64,000 bases of DNA from Pholiota molesta. Lineage: Eukaryota > Basidiomycota > Agaricomycetes > Agaricales > Strophariaceae. Both the position numbers and the translations under genes were made by a program. Below the pieces are notes generated by a model, which worked only from the letters and a program-made list of their open reading frames with translations, was not told the origin of the DNA and ran no database searches. The first letter of the stretch is position 1. Every line of letters begins with the position of its first letter. This document shows positions 1-8,719 of this stretch, in pieces. The stretch covers positions 124,001-188,000 of the forward strand of contig JACGCK010000005.1 of NCBI GenBank assembly GCA_014925825.1. The letters run 5' to 3'.

Positions 1-620
1 AGGCGGTCGTTGGGTTGAATGAGAGCGGTCAGAGCAGCGAAGCTGAGGGGGGGTGTCAGTCAACGGGGATCCGCAATTCCGATATCTTTTGTAGCACATA
101 CTTTGCGGTCTGCAAGGATTGTTGAGTTTAGCATATCATGGGATACCTCGAGAGAATAATATCTGCTTACACTGCCAGAGTATGGTTGGACGTTGACACC
201 CCACTTGGCAGGGTCGAGGTTGAATGCCTGCAGCGCACGCTTGCGGCAGAGGATCTCGAGCTCGTCGATGTACTCGTTACCACCGTAGTAGCGCGCATTG
301 GGGAGACCTTCAGAGTACTTGTTGGTCAGGATGGAGCCGTTGGCCTCCATGGTGGCCTGACTCGTCAAGTTCTGTCGCGGTGTTTAGCTGGCAATTCTGA
401 CTTATGGTACGCTATGATGACGAACCTCAGACGCAATGAGCTCAAGACCGGTGAACTGCCTCCATGTTTCCTTATCGATGATGTTCTTGACCTCGGGGTC
501 GATCTCCGCCAGAGGCTGGTAGAGAACCTTGTTCTGTGGACGGAACGAAGGGTCTGAGCATGCTGGGCAGGTTTGAGACGAAATAATACATACGAAACTG
601 GGGGTATTGGCGGTGGACAT
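1..620 (-). CDS. Serine hydroxymethyltransferase, 5' part (runs off the left edge)
   Basis: PLP enzyme that interconverts serine and glycine with tetrahydrofolate, feeding one-carbon metabolism. Visible exons on the minus strand are about 620-594 (start MSTANTP; this first junction is uncertain), 553-426, 371-171, 109-102 and 42-1. Family blocks seen are [63 protein letters not shown] and [16 protein letters not shown]. The PYSGSTANFAAL block is rebuilt only if an 8-base exon (102-109) is used. The PLP-lysine region lies outside the window. There is no mitochondrial presequence, so a cytosolic form is likely. No frame break was seen here. Confidence 0.93.
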
Positions 621-1165
621 TGCTTTTTGGCGTAATCTGAGGACTACTGGGGAGGAGAGGGCGGTGGAAGAACGGTGGAGAGGCCTGGAGAGGAATCGCA
701 ACATCACTCTTGCTCTCAAGTTCAAATTTTGCGTTACAGTCGGCTTTAACCGAAATCCAAATCTGATCGCGATCGGCCGTAATAAAAATATCTTTTCCGC
801 CAACTTGCCGCATTTCGCCCGAATCTTCTCTCCATTCTGCCCCGTGCACCCCAACCTGCGCGCAATGAGGCAGTTGGTTGGGTGTTTCTGTACGTGATGC
901 TGTCTAACTGTCGTTAATCATGCACACACCATTGTGACTCATCCGAACCCAGTTGGCACGAGCAACTTAGCAAGACATTAGTGCATCGATGGAGACGTTC
1001 TTATTTCTCTTTCTGTTTTGACGACTATAGCAGCGACGAGCAGACAACTGGAGTGACCGCACCAAGCACCCCCAAGTATTTCAGGCGAGCGCCACAGAGA
1101 GGTCCCCCACCAGCCCGCACCACAGCGCCTGTGAGTACCCCGCATTCCGCGCCCGCTTCATCTTA
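621..1165. other. Upstream region of SHMT, with an ORF fragment cut by the 5' LTR
   Basis: This interval lies between the SHMT start and the 5' LTR. A plus-strand open stretch from about 981 runs into the LTR; it is Ser/Pro/Thr-rich in its second half and has a GTGAGT donor-like site near 1130. It could be the start of a host gene interrupted by the retroelement, but there is no clear start codon and no recognised domain. Otherwise I see only the presumed SHMT promoter. Confidence 0.3.
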
Positions 1166-1444
1166 TGTGACGGATCGCTAGCGACCTCACAGCACGACTC
1201 TTTATCTTATCTTATCTCATTGACTTAGAACTTTTATTTGTTTCTTTCGTTTTGTTTACACTCCCCACTCTCTCCATATTCCGAAAAACCTTATGTTTGA
1301 AAACTATCTAGTTATGACGTATTAGACATCCGTAGAGTATTTAAGGCCGACTTGGTGTACGTAGATAGTTGGCCTGGAATTCAGCTCTTCAACTGTCTTT
1401 TGGGTTCTCGTGTGGCAAGACTCGTGGGAACACGCCTTGTCACA
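1166..1444 (+). repeat. 5' LTR of the chromovirus
   Basis: 279 bases with terminal inverted repeat TGTGAC/GTCACA. It is 99.3% identical to the copy at 11543-11821. It contains a TATTTAA box at 1338-1344 that could set the start of the element transcript. Right after its end, CTTGTCA (1437-1443) is followed by TGACAAG (1453-1459), making a small hairpin across the LTR/leader border. Confidence 0.96.
1338..1344 (+). promoter_or_regulatory. TATA-like box in the 5' LTR
   Basis: TATTTAA lies about 100 bases before the LTR end and is conserved in the 3' copy. Its position fits a pol II promoter that starts the genomic RNA inside the LTR. This is inference from sequence only. Confidence 0.4.
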
Positions 1445-1564
1445 TATTTTTGACAAGAGAGAATCGGTTCGATACTCTACGGGAACACCCCGAGCTTACT
1501 TATCTAACTTCGTCGACGACGTCGAGCCTTGGATAACCCCGGTCTGATCAACCAGGACTTCCAG

Positions 1565-1604
1565 GTGAGTAGTCAATTAATTAAAAACCCTAACTTTATT
1601 TTAG
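1565..1604 (+). other. Candidate spliceosomal intron in the retrotransposon leader
   Basis: CAG/GTGAGT donor at 1565, branch-like CCCTAAC at 1588-1594 and TTTTAG acceptor ending at 1604, 16 bases before the gag ATG at 1621. All three signals match the host introns in this window. At 40 bases it is short but near the minimum for fungi. It could be removed from a subgenomic RNA, or the donor could join a distal acceptor. It cannot have been removed from the RNA copy that made this insertion. Confidence 0.45.
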
Positions 1605-1620
1605 CTTTTGCTGTGCTGTG

Positions 1621-4085
1621 ATGGCGGTGAGACGAGGGCGCTCGCAGTCTAAGCAGCCGAGTACCCCTGGTGTTGAGGGGTTGGGACCGATCGAGGAAGT
1701 CGGCGGTGCCCAGTCGAAGGACAGTGTTGTCCACCCCGGTGCGGCCACACCCGCGGCAGGCGGCGTCGTGGGCACCAACTCGATAACAGCCGCCCAGGGA
1801 GGCGCGCGTGATGATGTGATGGGTGACGACCCTCACAGTTCTGAAAATAGCCGCGGTGCGTCTGAGAACGACCGTCGGTTGGAGGAGCCGCAGCCTGGAG
1901 GGCGGGCCCCGTTGAGTAATAGCGCTGATCAAGGTCAAGGTCAGGTAGTACGTACTGAGGAATTTGTTAAGGCCATGGAGGCCGTCGCGGAAAGTAAACA
2001 GCAGGTGGGAATGTTATTACCACTTATGAATCAAATATTGGTTAGATTAGAAGCTCTCGAGGGAAAGAGAAACACACCTGAGAGAGAGGACAGTCCAGAT
2101 GAGACTGTGTTCCATGATCTTGTGGACACAGACAGTGAGTCTGAGAATATAGGTAAGATTTCCTCGAAGGGGAAAACGATCGATCCCGCCGAATGGGGCA
2201 ATGTTGGAATCTCTGAGCATGAATTGAACACCGAGGCCCAGAGGGTTCGATTTGCTGAGTTAACGCGGGATAACGAAAGGCTTGAACAATCCGTGAGAGA
2301 TCAGCCGCCGCATCAGACGCCCAAGACAAGGGGGGCCGAAGAGCGCGCGGACAGGATTAATATCCATGAAGAACGTATGAGTCAATTGTTCGAGGAATGG
2401 CAAAGGAAAAGGAAAAAGCGGATCAGTTTAATAAGCGCCGGGAAGGGCAGATTTCACACACCGAGCGCATTTCCGATAGTCCTATGTCTAAGGAATTTGA
2501 GAGATTTATATTGCAAGGAACTTCGACGCCTAAGAATGCGCCGCGAACTTCGGGTACATTATTACCGAGCGCGCAATTGACGCCGGATAGCATGGTAGGG
2601 CGCTTGTTAAATGGCAGAGTTGGGAGGAATTTATTAGAGGAAATAGGTGCTAAGCAGGCTCCTCAAGGAAGAGAGGCTCACTTCTCTAGCAACCTTTACA
2701 ATCCTCCTGAACAGCCTACTGCTTTGGCACCCAGCCGTTTCCGCGCGATCATGCCGACGACGCCGACCGTTTATCATGGCGATGCAGACGCGATTAAATA
2801 TACAACGTATGTAATGCAGTGTAGGCGCTTCTGTATTGAAGCTCGTTTGCCGCCCGAGGAACAAGTTATTCGGTGCGGGGATTACTTGCAAGGTAAAGCC
2901 GCGAAATATTTTACGACTACGGTTATGCTTAGCGAGACGTTGTTTGCCTTGGAGGACTTTTTCAAAGGTCTCTACGACTATTGTTTCCCGCCGGATTACC
3001 GGTTGAAGCAACGTCGGAGACTGGACAATTTGACTCAGGGCTCGATGACGGTCAAGGCTTTTGCAGCCGAGGTCAGCTTATTATTCAGAGTTATTGGTAC
3101 TTCCAATGAACAGCAACGAGTTGATAAATTATGGAATGGTCTGAGAACAGAACTACAGACTGCTCTTTGGAAGGAAGGTTTAGATTTCAAGGAGGCTTCT
3201 TGGGACGAAGTCGTGGCTGTCGCGACGCGGCACGAAATGGCCGATATGATGGAGAAAAATCGTAAGGAATATAGCGATAAATCTCGCGATCATAAGGACA
3301 CTTCGCGTAGCAAAGGTACTTCGAACCGTGATAATAACAAGTCATCTGAGAGATCTGCTGATGGGACCAGGAATGGGTTCAAGGGTAATAAATACCAGAA
3401 AGATGGTAATACTGGTAGGAATGGTCACCATTCTTCTTACAGCAAATCCGGAGATGGTCAGAATAAATCTCATGGGAATAATAATGATATTAAGAGTACT
3501 ACGTCGAAGTCTACTAACGACTCTGCGGAAATCCGGTGCTACGGTTGTGGTAAGACTGGACACATTGGACGTAACTGTCCTGATAGGCAGTCGGTTAAGT
3601 CCCCGGGCGCTAAGAAAGGACCACCAGGCGCTCGCGCGTTCAATGTAGATTTGATTACCGAAACCGAGGAGCAGCTAGCTTCCGTCACCGGGCCGGAGTC
3701 CACGACCGAGCAGCCTGGCGAAGCCGCGACGTACTACATGTCTGTTGAGAGTTCTATGGCTGGTGCGGTGTTTGACGAGGCTACTGAAGCGGTGAGTTGG
3801 GATAGTGGTGTATGCGCGATGGATGTGGGAGATGCTGTACGCATTTTGGCGGATGATGACAGGTCGGGGGATCAAACCCGGCTGGGATCACCTCTGTGCG
3901 ATGTTATTCAGCGCTCCTTGAACCTCGCGCGACCTTTTCCTGGCGATCCAGTAACTGAGGGTATGGAGTCTGAACGATTCCTTGTTTATGAACGGATAAT
4001 GGGAGACATTTGGCTATATTGGATAATGTTACATTGGCTGATGAGTTGTTACCGCGTTCAGCGGCTGAGCGAGACGATTTCTTAG
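1621..4085 (+). CDS. gag: Gag polyprotein of the chromovirus
   Basis: Structural protein that packages the element RNA. ATG at 1621 follows a GTG and the leader intron-like sequence. The acidic, disordered N-terminal part (1621 to about 2420) is in one frame. The rest continues one base back, because the AAAAA run near 2413 looks one A short. The second part carries a retrotransposon Gag domain (about 2740-3260, with LDNLTQGSMTVKAF), then a basic Asn/Ser-rich linker. A CCHC zinc knuckle CYGCGKTGHIGRNC lies near 3537-3578. The frame closes at 4085, while the next frame is open from 3992, where Gag passes into the protease part. Confidence 0.9.
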
Positions 4086-5293
4086 TTGGACGTTGGTATG
4101 CCATTAAATGTGCACAAAGGAATAAACTGAGGGTTACTTTGCAGCCGCGCTGGTTTAAGCGTAGGCGTCAGTGGGATTACTATGCGATGAACGCAGCCTG
4201 GAGGCTTGAGTGTGGCAGGCCCTTCTCTGAATACTTGGCTTGGTCCAAGAGGGATAAGCAGGCTTTGGAATTAAGATATATAGTGTTCCGATTGCCAGCT
4301 AGTGAAGTGTATGTAGTCAGGGATCGGTATTTGAGTGTTAGCTTCGAGCTTTCAGCGCGTTTGGTACAGGATTCACGATTTGATATTGCTGTATGGTTCA
4401 GACGGCAATTGCGTAGGTGGCTCATTGTAGTCCATGATCCTGATTTCGACTACAGCGGATTATGGCGTCTTTTCGGTTACGAAAATCCGGAGGGCGAGTC
4501 TGAGGAAGACGAAGATCAGGTTCCAGACTTGTTAGATTATTCGGATTCAAGCGATGATGAGTTTGAAGACTCTGATTCAGATGAATGGGATGAATTCGAT
4601 ATATTCAGTAGCTATGATAACGGTGATGTTCAGGAACATAAAGTAGTAGAAATGGGAGATTGGTCCATATTTGAAGACTATAATAAATGGGATCTACCTG
4701 CTTCGGCTGGAATGGCAGTTGCGCAAACTGATAGTGATACTTTGCCTTCGGTAATGCGGACTGCAGCAGTAACTAAGGATCCATCGCGCGTTGTGCCTAA
4801 TTATATTACAGTAGTGGTTCATGTTAATGGAGAACCTGCACGGGCGCTTATTGATACGGGATCTTTGTGCGACTTTATGTCATCGTCGTTTGCAGATCAA
4901 TTAAAGGTTAAGAAGGAAGAATTAGCTACTCCCCTTACTGTGCAATTGGCTGCATTGGGATCTAGGACCAAGGTGAATTACAGAGCTACAGTGGATTTCA
5001 AGTACCAGGGTATTAACGAAAGTCGTTCATTTGATATTATGAATTTACCGAACCATGATCTCATATTAGGGACGCCGTTCTTATATCAGCATAGAGTTAT
5101 GGTTGGATTTAATGATACACGAGTTGTCATCGGGAGTAATACGGCCTTGCCAATCAAGGGATCAACAGTGCGTACCCTTGCTTCCAGATCAGCGGTGCTT
5201 CGTGAGCTTAATCTTGAGGAAGCGCGTCAATACCTTAAGAGTTTAGCGAGCCGTTGTGTAAAACAGCCGCGGAAACAGAATTGCCTCCGTTAA
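3992..5293 (+). CDS. pol: Pol: protease region with N-terminal acidic spacer
   Basis: Open from 3992, directly after an in-frame stop, with no convincing ATG, so it is probably read through from Gag. The first 200 codons have no recognised fold apart from a strongly acidic Asp/Glu/Ser stretch at about 4490-4620. They are followed by a retropepsin-like aspartic protease: ALIDTGSLCDFM near 4850 holds the DTG catalytic triad, and DLILGTPFL near 5060 is the conserved flap-side motif. The frame closes at 5293. The reverse transcriptase frame starts one base back, consistent with one missing A in the AAAA run near 5260. Confidence 0.85.
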   Translation, partial: TDNGRHLAILDNVTLADELLPRSAAERDDFLVGRWYAIKCAQRNKLRVTLQPRWFKRRRQWDYYAMNAAWRLECGRPFSEYLAWSKRDKQALELRYIVFRLPASEVYVVRDRYLSVSFELSARLVQDSRFDIAVWFRRQLRRWLIVVHDPDFDYSGLWRLFGYENPEGESEEDEDQVPDLLDYSDSSDDEFEDSDSDEWDEFDIFSSYDNGDVQEHKVVEMGDWSIFEDYNKWDLPASAGMAVAQTDSDTLPSVMRTAAVTKDPSRVVPNYITVVVHVNGEPARALIDTGSLCDFMSSSFADQLKVKKEELATPLTVQLAALGSRTKVNYRATVDFKYQGINESRSFDIMNLPNHDLILGTPFLYQHRVMVGFNDTRVVIGSNTALPIKGSTVRTLASRSAVLRELNLEEARQYLKSLASRCVKQPRKQNCLR

Positions 5294-6767
5294 GGGCGAT
5301 CAATCATCGAATTGATTTGATCGACGAAGAGAAGGTTTATCCTTGGCGACCGGCTAGGTGTCCTGAAGCATTTATGGATCAATGGATTGAGAAGCGAAGG
5401 GCATACATTAATACTGGTAGATGGAAAGTAACGAGCAGTAGGAATTCGGTGCCAATGATGTATATTCCCAAACCAAGTAAAAATGGGGAACCACCGAAGC
5501 TTCGCACTGTAATAGATCTGAGAGCGCGTAATGCGAACACTAAGAAGATGGCTAGTCCTTTGCCAGAAATCGAAGGTATCATGCGACGCGTGTCTTTGAA
5601 ACCTTATCGGACGCTTCTGGATATGAAAGACGCGTACGAACAGACGCGCGTGGAACCTCGAGATGTGTGGAAAACAGTGTTTGCGACCCCAAATGGTAAC
5701 ATGGTTAGTAATGTACTCCAGATTGGTGACATTAATGCGCCGGCGACGCATCAGAGTTCCATGAATCATATCTTCTCGGAACATATAGGAAGATTTATGG
5801 ATGTGTACTTGGACGACATTGTGATTTATTCGGACACTCTTAAGGAACACATTGAGCACGTAAAATTGTATTGGACATACTGAAGAAGGAAAAGTTCTAC
5901 TTGTCTGAAGGTAAACTTGAATTTATTGCCAACCGTGTTAAGATCCTTGGCCGAATCGTGGACGACGACGGCATTCAGATGGATCCCCACAAGGTTGACA
6001 AGTTGATTAATTGGAAAGTGCCTACCAACCGCGATCTGCTGCGAGGTTTCCTTGGCGCGGCCGGATATTTGGCAGATGACATCGATCGCGTACGGATTCC
6101 GATGGGCGTTCTTCATACGCTTACGAGCGACGCGGTACCTTTCCGTTGGGATTTTACGCATCAACGAGCGTTTGATCAAATTAAGGCATCAGCGAGTTCT
6201 TGTAAGGATCATCATAGGAGGCCAATTGATCATAGGAGGGGGGCTCCTCCGATTAACTTAATTACAGATGGTTGTATTACTGGGATTGCTGGTGTGATTA
6301 GCCAGGGTGAAGACTGGAAAACAGCACCTGTAGCGGCATTTTACTCAGCGAAATTAAGTCCGGCACAACAGAATTATCCTGTTCATGAGATAGAGATGCT
6401 GGCTGGCTTGGAGACTATGATGAGATACAGGGATATATTATTAGGCGTCCATTTTAGGTGGTATACTGATCACAAAGGTTTGGTGACTATATTACAGCAC
6501 CGCGATGTCTCTGGACGGAGGGCGCGCTGGCTTGAGAATATCAGTTTATTTGATTTCGAAGTAATTTATGTCCCGGGTACTGAGAATATCTTGAGTGATG
6601 CGCTATCGCGTATTTATTCTAATGATGCGCCGGGAACTGTGCGTGCGCCGTCAGAATATACAGAATATGACGATACAGTAGAATCCATGGAGTTGGCGTG
6701 CAACGTGGTCGCGGCGCCTGTGTTCGTTGGCTTGGAGCTTGTGCAATGTCAGCTACGAACTTTGTAG
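5254..6767 (+). CDS. pol: Pol: reverse transcriptase and RNase H
   Basis: Copies the RNA genome into DNA and degrades the RNA strand. Block order fits Ty3/gypsy RT: ELPPLRAINHRIDLIDEEK, MMYIPKPSKNGEPPKLRTVI, PYRTLLDMKDAYEQ, catalytic YLDD in FMDVYLDDIVIYSDTL (about 5796-5840), then KLEFIANRVKILG and LRGFLGAAGYL. RNase H follows: LITDGCITGIAG, YPVHEIEMLAGLE, WYTDHKGL and ENILSDALSRI. A one-base loss near 5868, where the second G of a GG pair is missing, puts a stop at 5881-5883; the frame continues one base back to 6767. Part of the RT palm around 5700-5760 is shorter than usual and looks slightly degraded. Confidence 0.92.
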
Positions 6768-8719
6768 GTCGTAAATCTAAGAAAGCGCGTGAGCGCGAAG
6801 GCGCTGAAACTGGGCGCGCCGAAACTTCGGACGAGTTCGCTGCTCGCGTTAAGGATTCGTTTACTTTAAAAGGCCCGGCGCCACCGGCGCCTAACGAGCG
6901 CTTGGTGATTCGCATCCCAGCGCGCGTGCCGGTGGCGCAGAAAACTCCTGTAGCGAGTACTTCTGGGAGTAAGGACGCGGTTGATGCACCAGTTGAGGTT
7001 CCTGATGAAGAGGAGGATGAGGGTGCGGCTGCGCCGAATCTGGATTTGAACGGAGAGTTAGATAATATTAACGTGAAGTCAGTAATCGCAGGTCATTATC
7101 ATGAAGACCCGCTGTTTAAGTCTGTGGTTGAGAGACCGTCAGCGCATAAGAATTTTGTTTATGACGATAAAGACGAGCTGTTGTACTTGTCCCAGGACGG
7201 CAAGAAGCTCCTGTGTATTCCTAATGTGTTCACTGGAGGGCGCGCCGTTCGCGAGATCGTTATCTCCGAAGCCCATACTTTGTTGGCTCATTTAGGGTTT
7301 CGTAAGACATACGATTATCTTAGGGAGTTCGTCTGGTGGAAAACAATGAGTAGTGATATTGAGAAGTTTTGTGAGACCTGTGTTACTTGTAGGCGTAGTA
7401 AATCTGGTAATCATAAGCCCTATGGGCTGTTGAATCCTTTGGAGGTTCAGAGTCATCCTTGGGAAGCTATTGGCATTGATTTCGTAGGTCCTTTTCCAGA
7501 ATCTCGAAATAGGGATGGTACTTTTGATTCCATTACGACTATTATTGACTTGTTTACGAGTATGGTACACTTGGTGCCTAGTAGGACTAATTATACTGCT
7601 AAGCAGGTTGCAGAGTTGGTTTTTGCTGAGGTCTATAAACACCATGGTTTGCCTAGGATTATAGTCAGTGATAGGGATCCCTTGTTTACGAGTCACTTCT
7701 GGCAGGAGCTGCATAAGCTGATTGGTACTAAGTTAAATATGTCGAGCGCTTTCCATCCTGAGTCTGATGGCGCGACGGAGCGCGCTAATAAGACAATTGG
7801 GCAAATGTTACGAGTCAGTATTAGTCCAGATCAGAAAGATTGGGTTTTGAAGTTGCCTGCTATTGAGTTTGCGATTAATTCTGCGCGTTCGGAGAGTACG
7901 GGCTATGCGCCGTTTTTCTTGAATTACGGGCGTTTGCCGCGATCGTTTATTTGGGACGCGGATAAGCCTGACGGTTTTCCTGGCGTGCGCGCATTCGCTA
8001 AAAAGATGCGTTCTGCGGTCATGCGTGCTCATGATTGTATTATTGCTGCGCGCGTTAAGTCAGTTCGGAATGCGAACCGTAAGCGTATTAAGGCGCCGTT
8101 CGTGGTGAATGATTTCGTTTATATTTCTACTAAGAATATTTCTCTGCCTAAGGGAATGAGTCGTAAACTGTCTCCTAAGTTTATTGGGCCGTATCAAATT
8201 ATGGAGGACTTTGGGAATCATTCTTTCAGGGTGAAATTGCCGGTTACTTTGACCAGGAGAGGTGTTCACGATGTATTCCATGCTTCGCTTTTGAGGATTC
8301 ATGTGCCTAACGATGATCAATTGTTTCCTGGGCGCTTGGATACACAGATCTTCGACCTTGAAGATCTGGAGGGCGAGTGGATGGTTGAGAAAATTCTAGA
8401 ACATAAAAAAGGAGGTAAAAGTGCTATGTTTAAGGTGTTATTTAAGACAGGCGACACTAGCTGGCTACCTTACGATCAGCTGAGTCATCTGATCGCTTTA
8501 GAGCAATATTTGGAAGCTATGGGCGTCAGCGGAATAGACGCGCTCGTTGCTCCACCGACGGTGGACGAAAATTTTACGGCTGGAACGTCGATGGTTATTT
8601 TTGGTACTGAGCCCTCGGAAAACTATATAAAGGCTCAGGAATGCGACGAGGCATCCCTCATCTTCATCCCAAACCACCATCATCGTCCTCATGAGCTCTT
8701 CCACCCCCACCAAGAGTAA
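6698..8719 (+). CDS. pol: Pol: integrase with C-terminal chromodomain
   Basis: Inserts the cDNA into the genome. After a basic linker come the HHCC zinc-binding domain (HTLLAHLG with CETCVTC near 7275-7390) and the DDE core: IGIDFVGPF near 7470, IIVSDRDPLF near 7665 and SDGATERANKTI near 7765. The GPY-type segment is SRKLSPKFIGPYQIM. A chromodomain follows at about 8365-8520 (EWMVEKILEHKKGG, TSWLPYDQLSHLIALEQYL), which in this group directs insertion to marked chromatin. No internal break occurs in 673 codons. The TAA at 8717-8719 overlaps the start of the next ORF by 29 bases in a +1 frame relation. Confidence 0.95.
   Translation: MQRGRGACVRWLGACAMSATNFVGRKSKKAREREGAETGRAETSDEFAARVKDSFTLKGPAPPAPNERLVIRIPARVPVAQKTPVASTSGSKDAVDAPVEVPDEEEDEGAAAPNLDLNGELDNINVKSVIAGHYHEDPLFKSVVERPSAHKNFVYDDKDELLYLSQDGKKLLCIPNVFTGGRAVREIVISEAHTLLAHLGFRKTYDYLREFVWWKTMSSDIEKFCETCVTCRRSKSGNHKPYGLLNPLEVQSHPWEAIGIDFVGPFPESRNRDGTFDSITTIIDLFTSMVHLVPSRTNYTAKQVAELVFAEVYKHHGLPRIIVSDRDPLFTSHFWQELHKLIGTKLNMSSAFHPESDGATERANKTIGQMLRVSISPDQKDWVLKLPAIEFAINSARSESTGYAPFFLNYGRLPRSFIWDADKPDGFPGVRAFAKKMRSAVMRAHDCIIAARVKSVRNANRKRIKAPFVVNDFVYISTKNISLPKGMSRKLSPKFIGPYQIMEDFGNHSFRVKLPVTLTRRGVHDVFHASLLRIHVPNDDQLFPGRLDTQIFDLEDLEGEWMVEKILEHKKGGKSAMFKVLFKTGDTSWLPYDQLSHLIALEQYLEAMGVSGIDALVAPPTVDENFTAGTSMVIFGTEPSENYIKAQECDEASLIFIPNHHHRPHELFHPHQE

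Noticed and set aside
1468..1490. tRNA gene suggested by GGTTCGATACTC in the leader
   Set aside because: No matching acceptor, D or anticodon arms are present around it.
2397..2425. Programmed -1 frameshift in gag at an A-rich run
   Set aside because: The same -1 pattern occurs at homopolymers in housekeeping genes of this window, so a missing A is simpler than a slippery site; the local heptamer is also not canonical.
5868..5883. Inactivating frameshift and stop in reverse transcriptase as a sign of a dead element
   Set aside because: One extra G restores KLVLDILKKEK; with near-identical LTRs and many such losses elsewhere, assembly error is more likely than decay.
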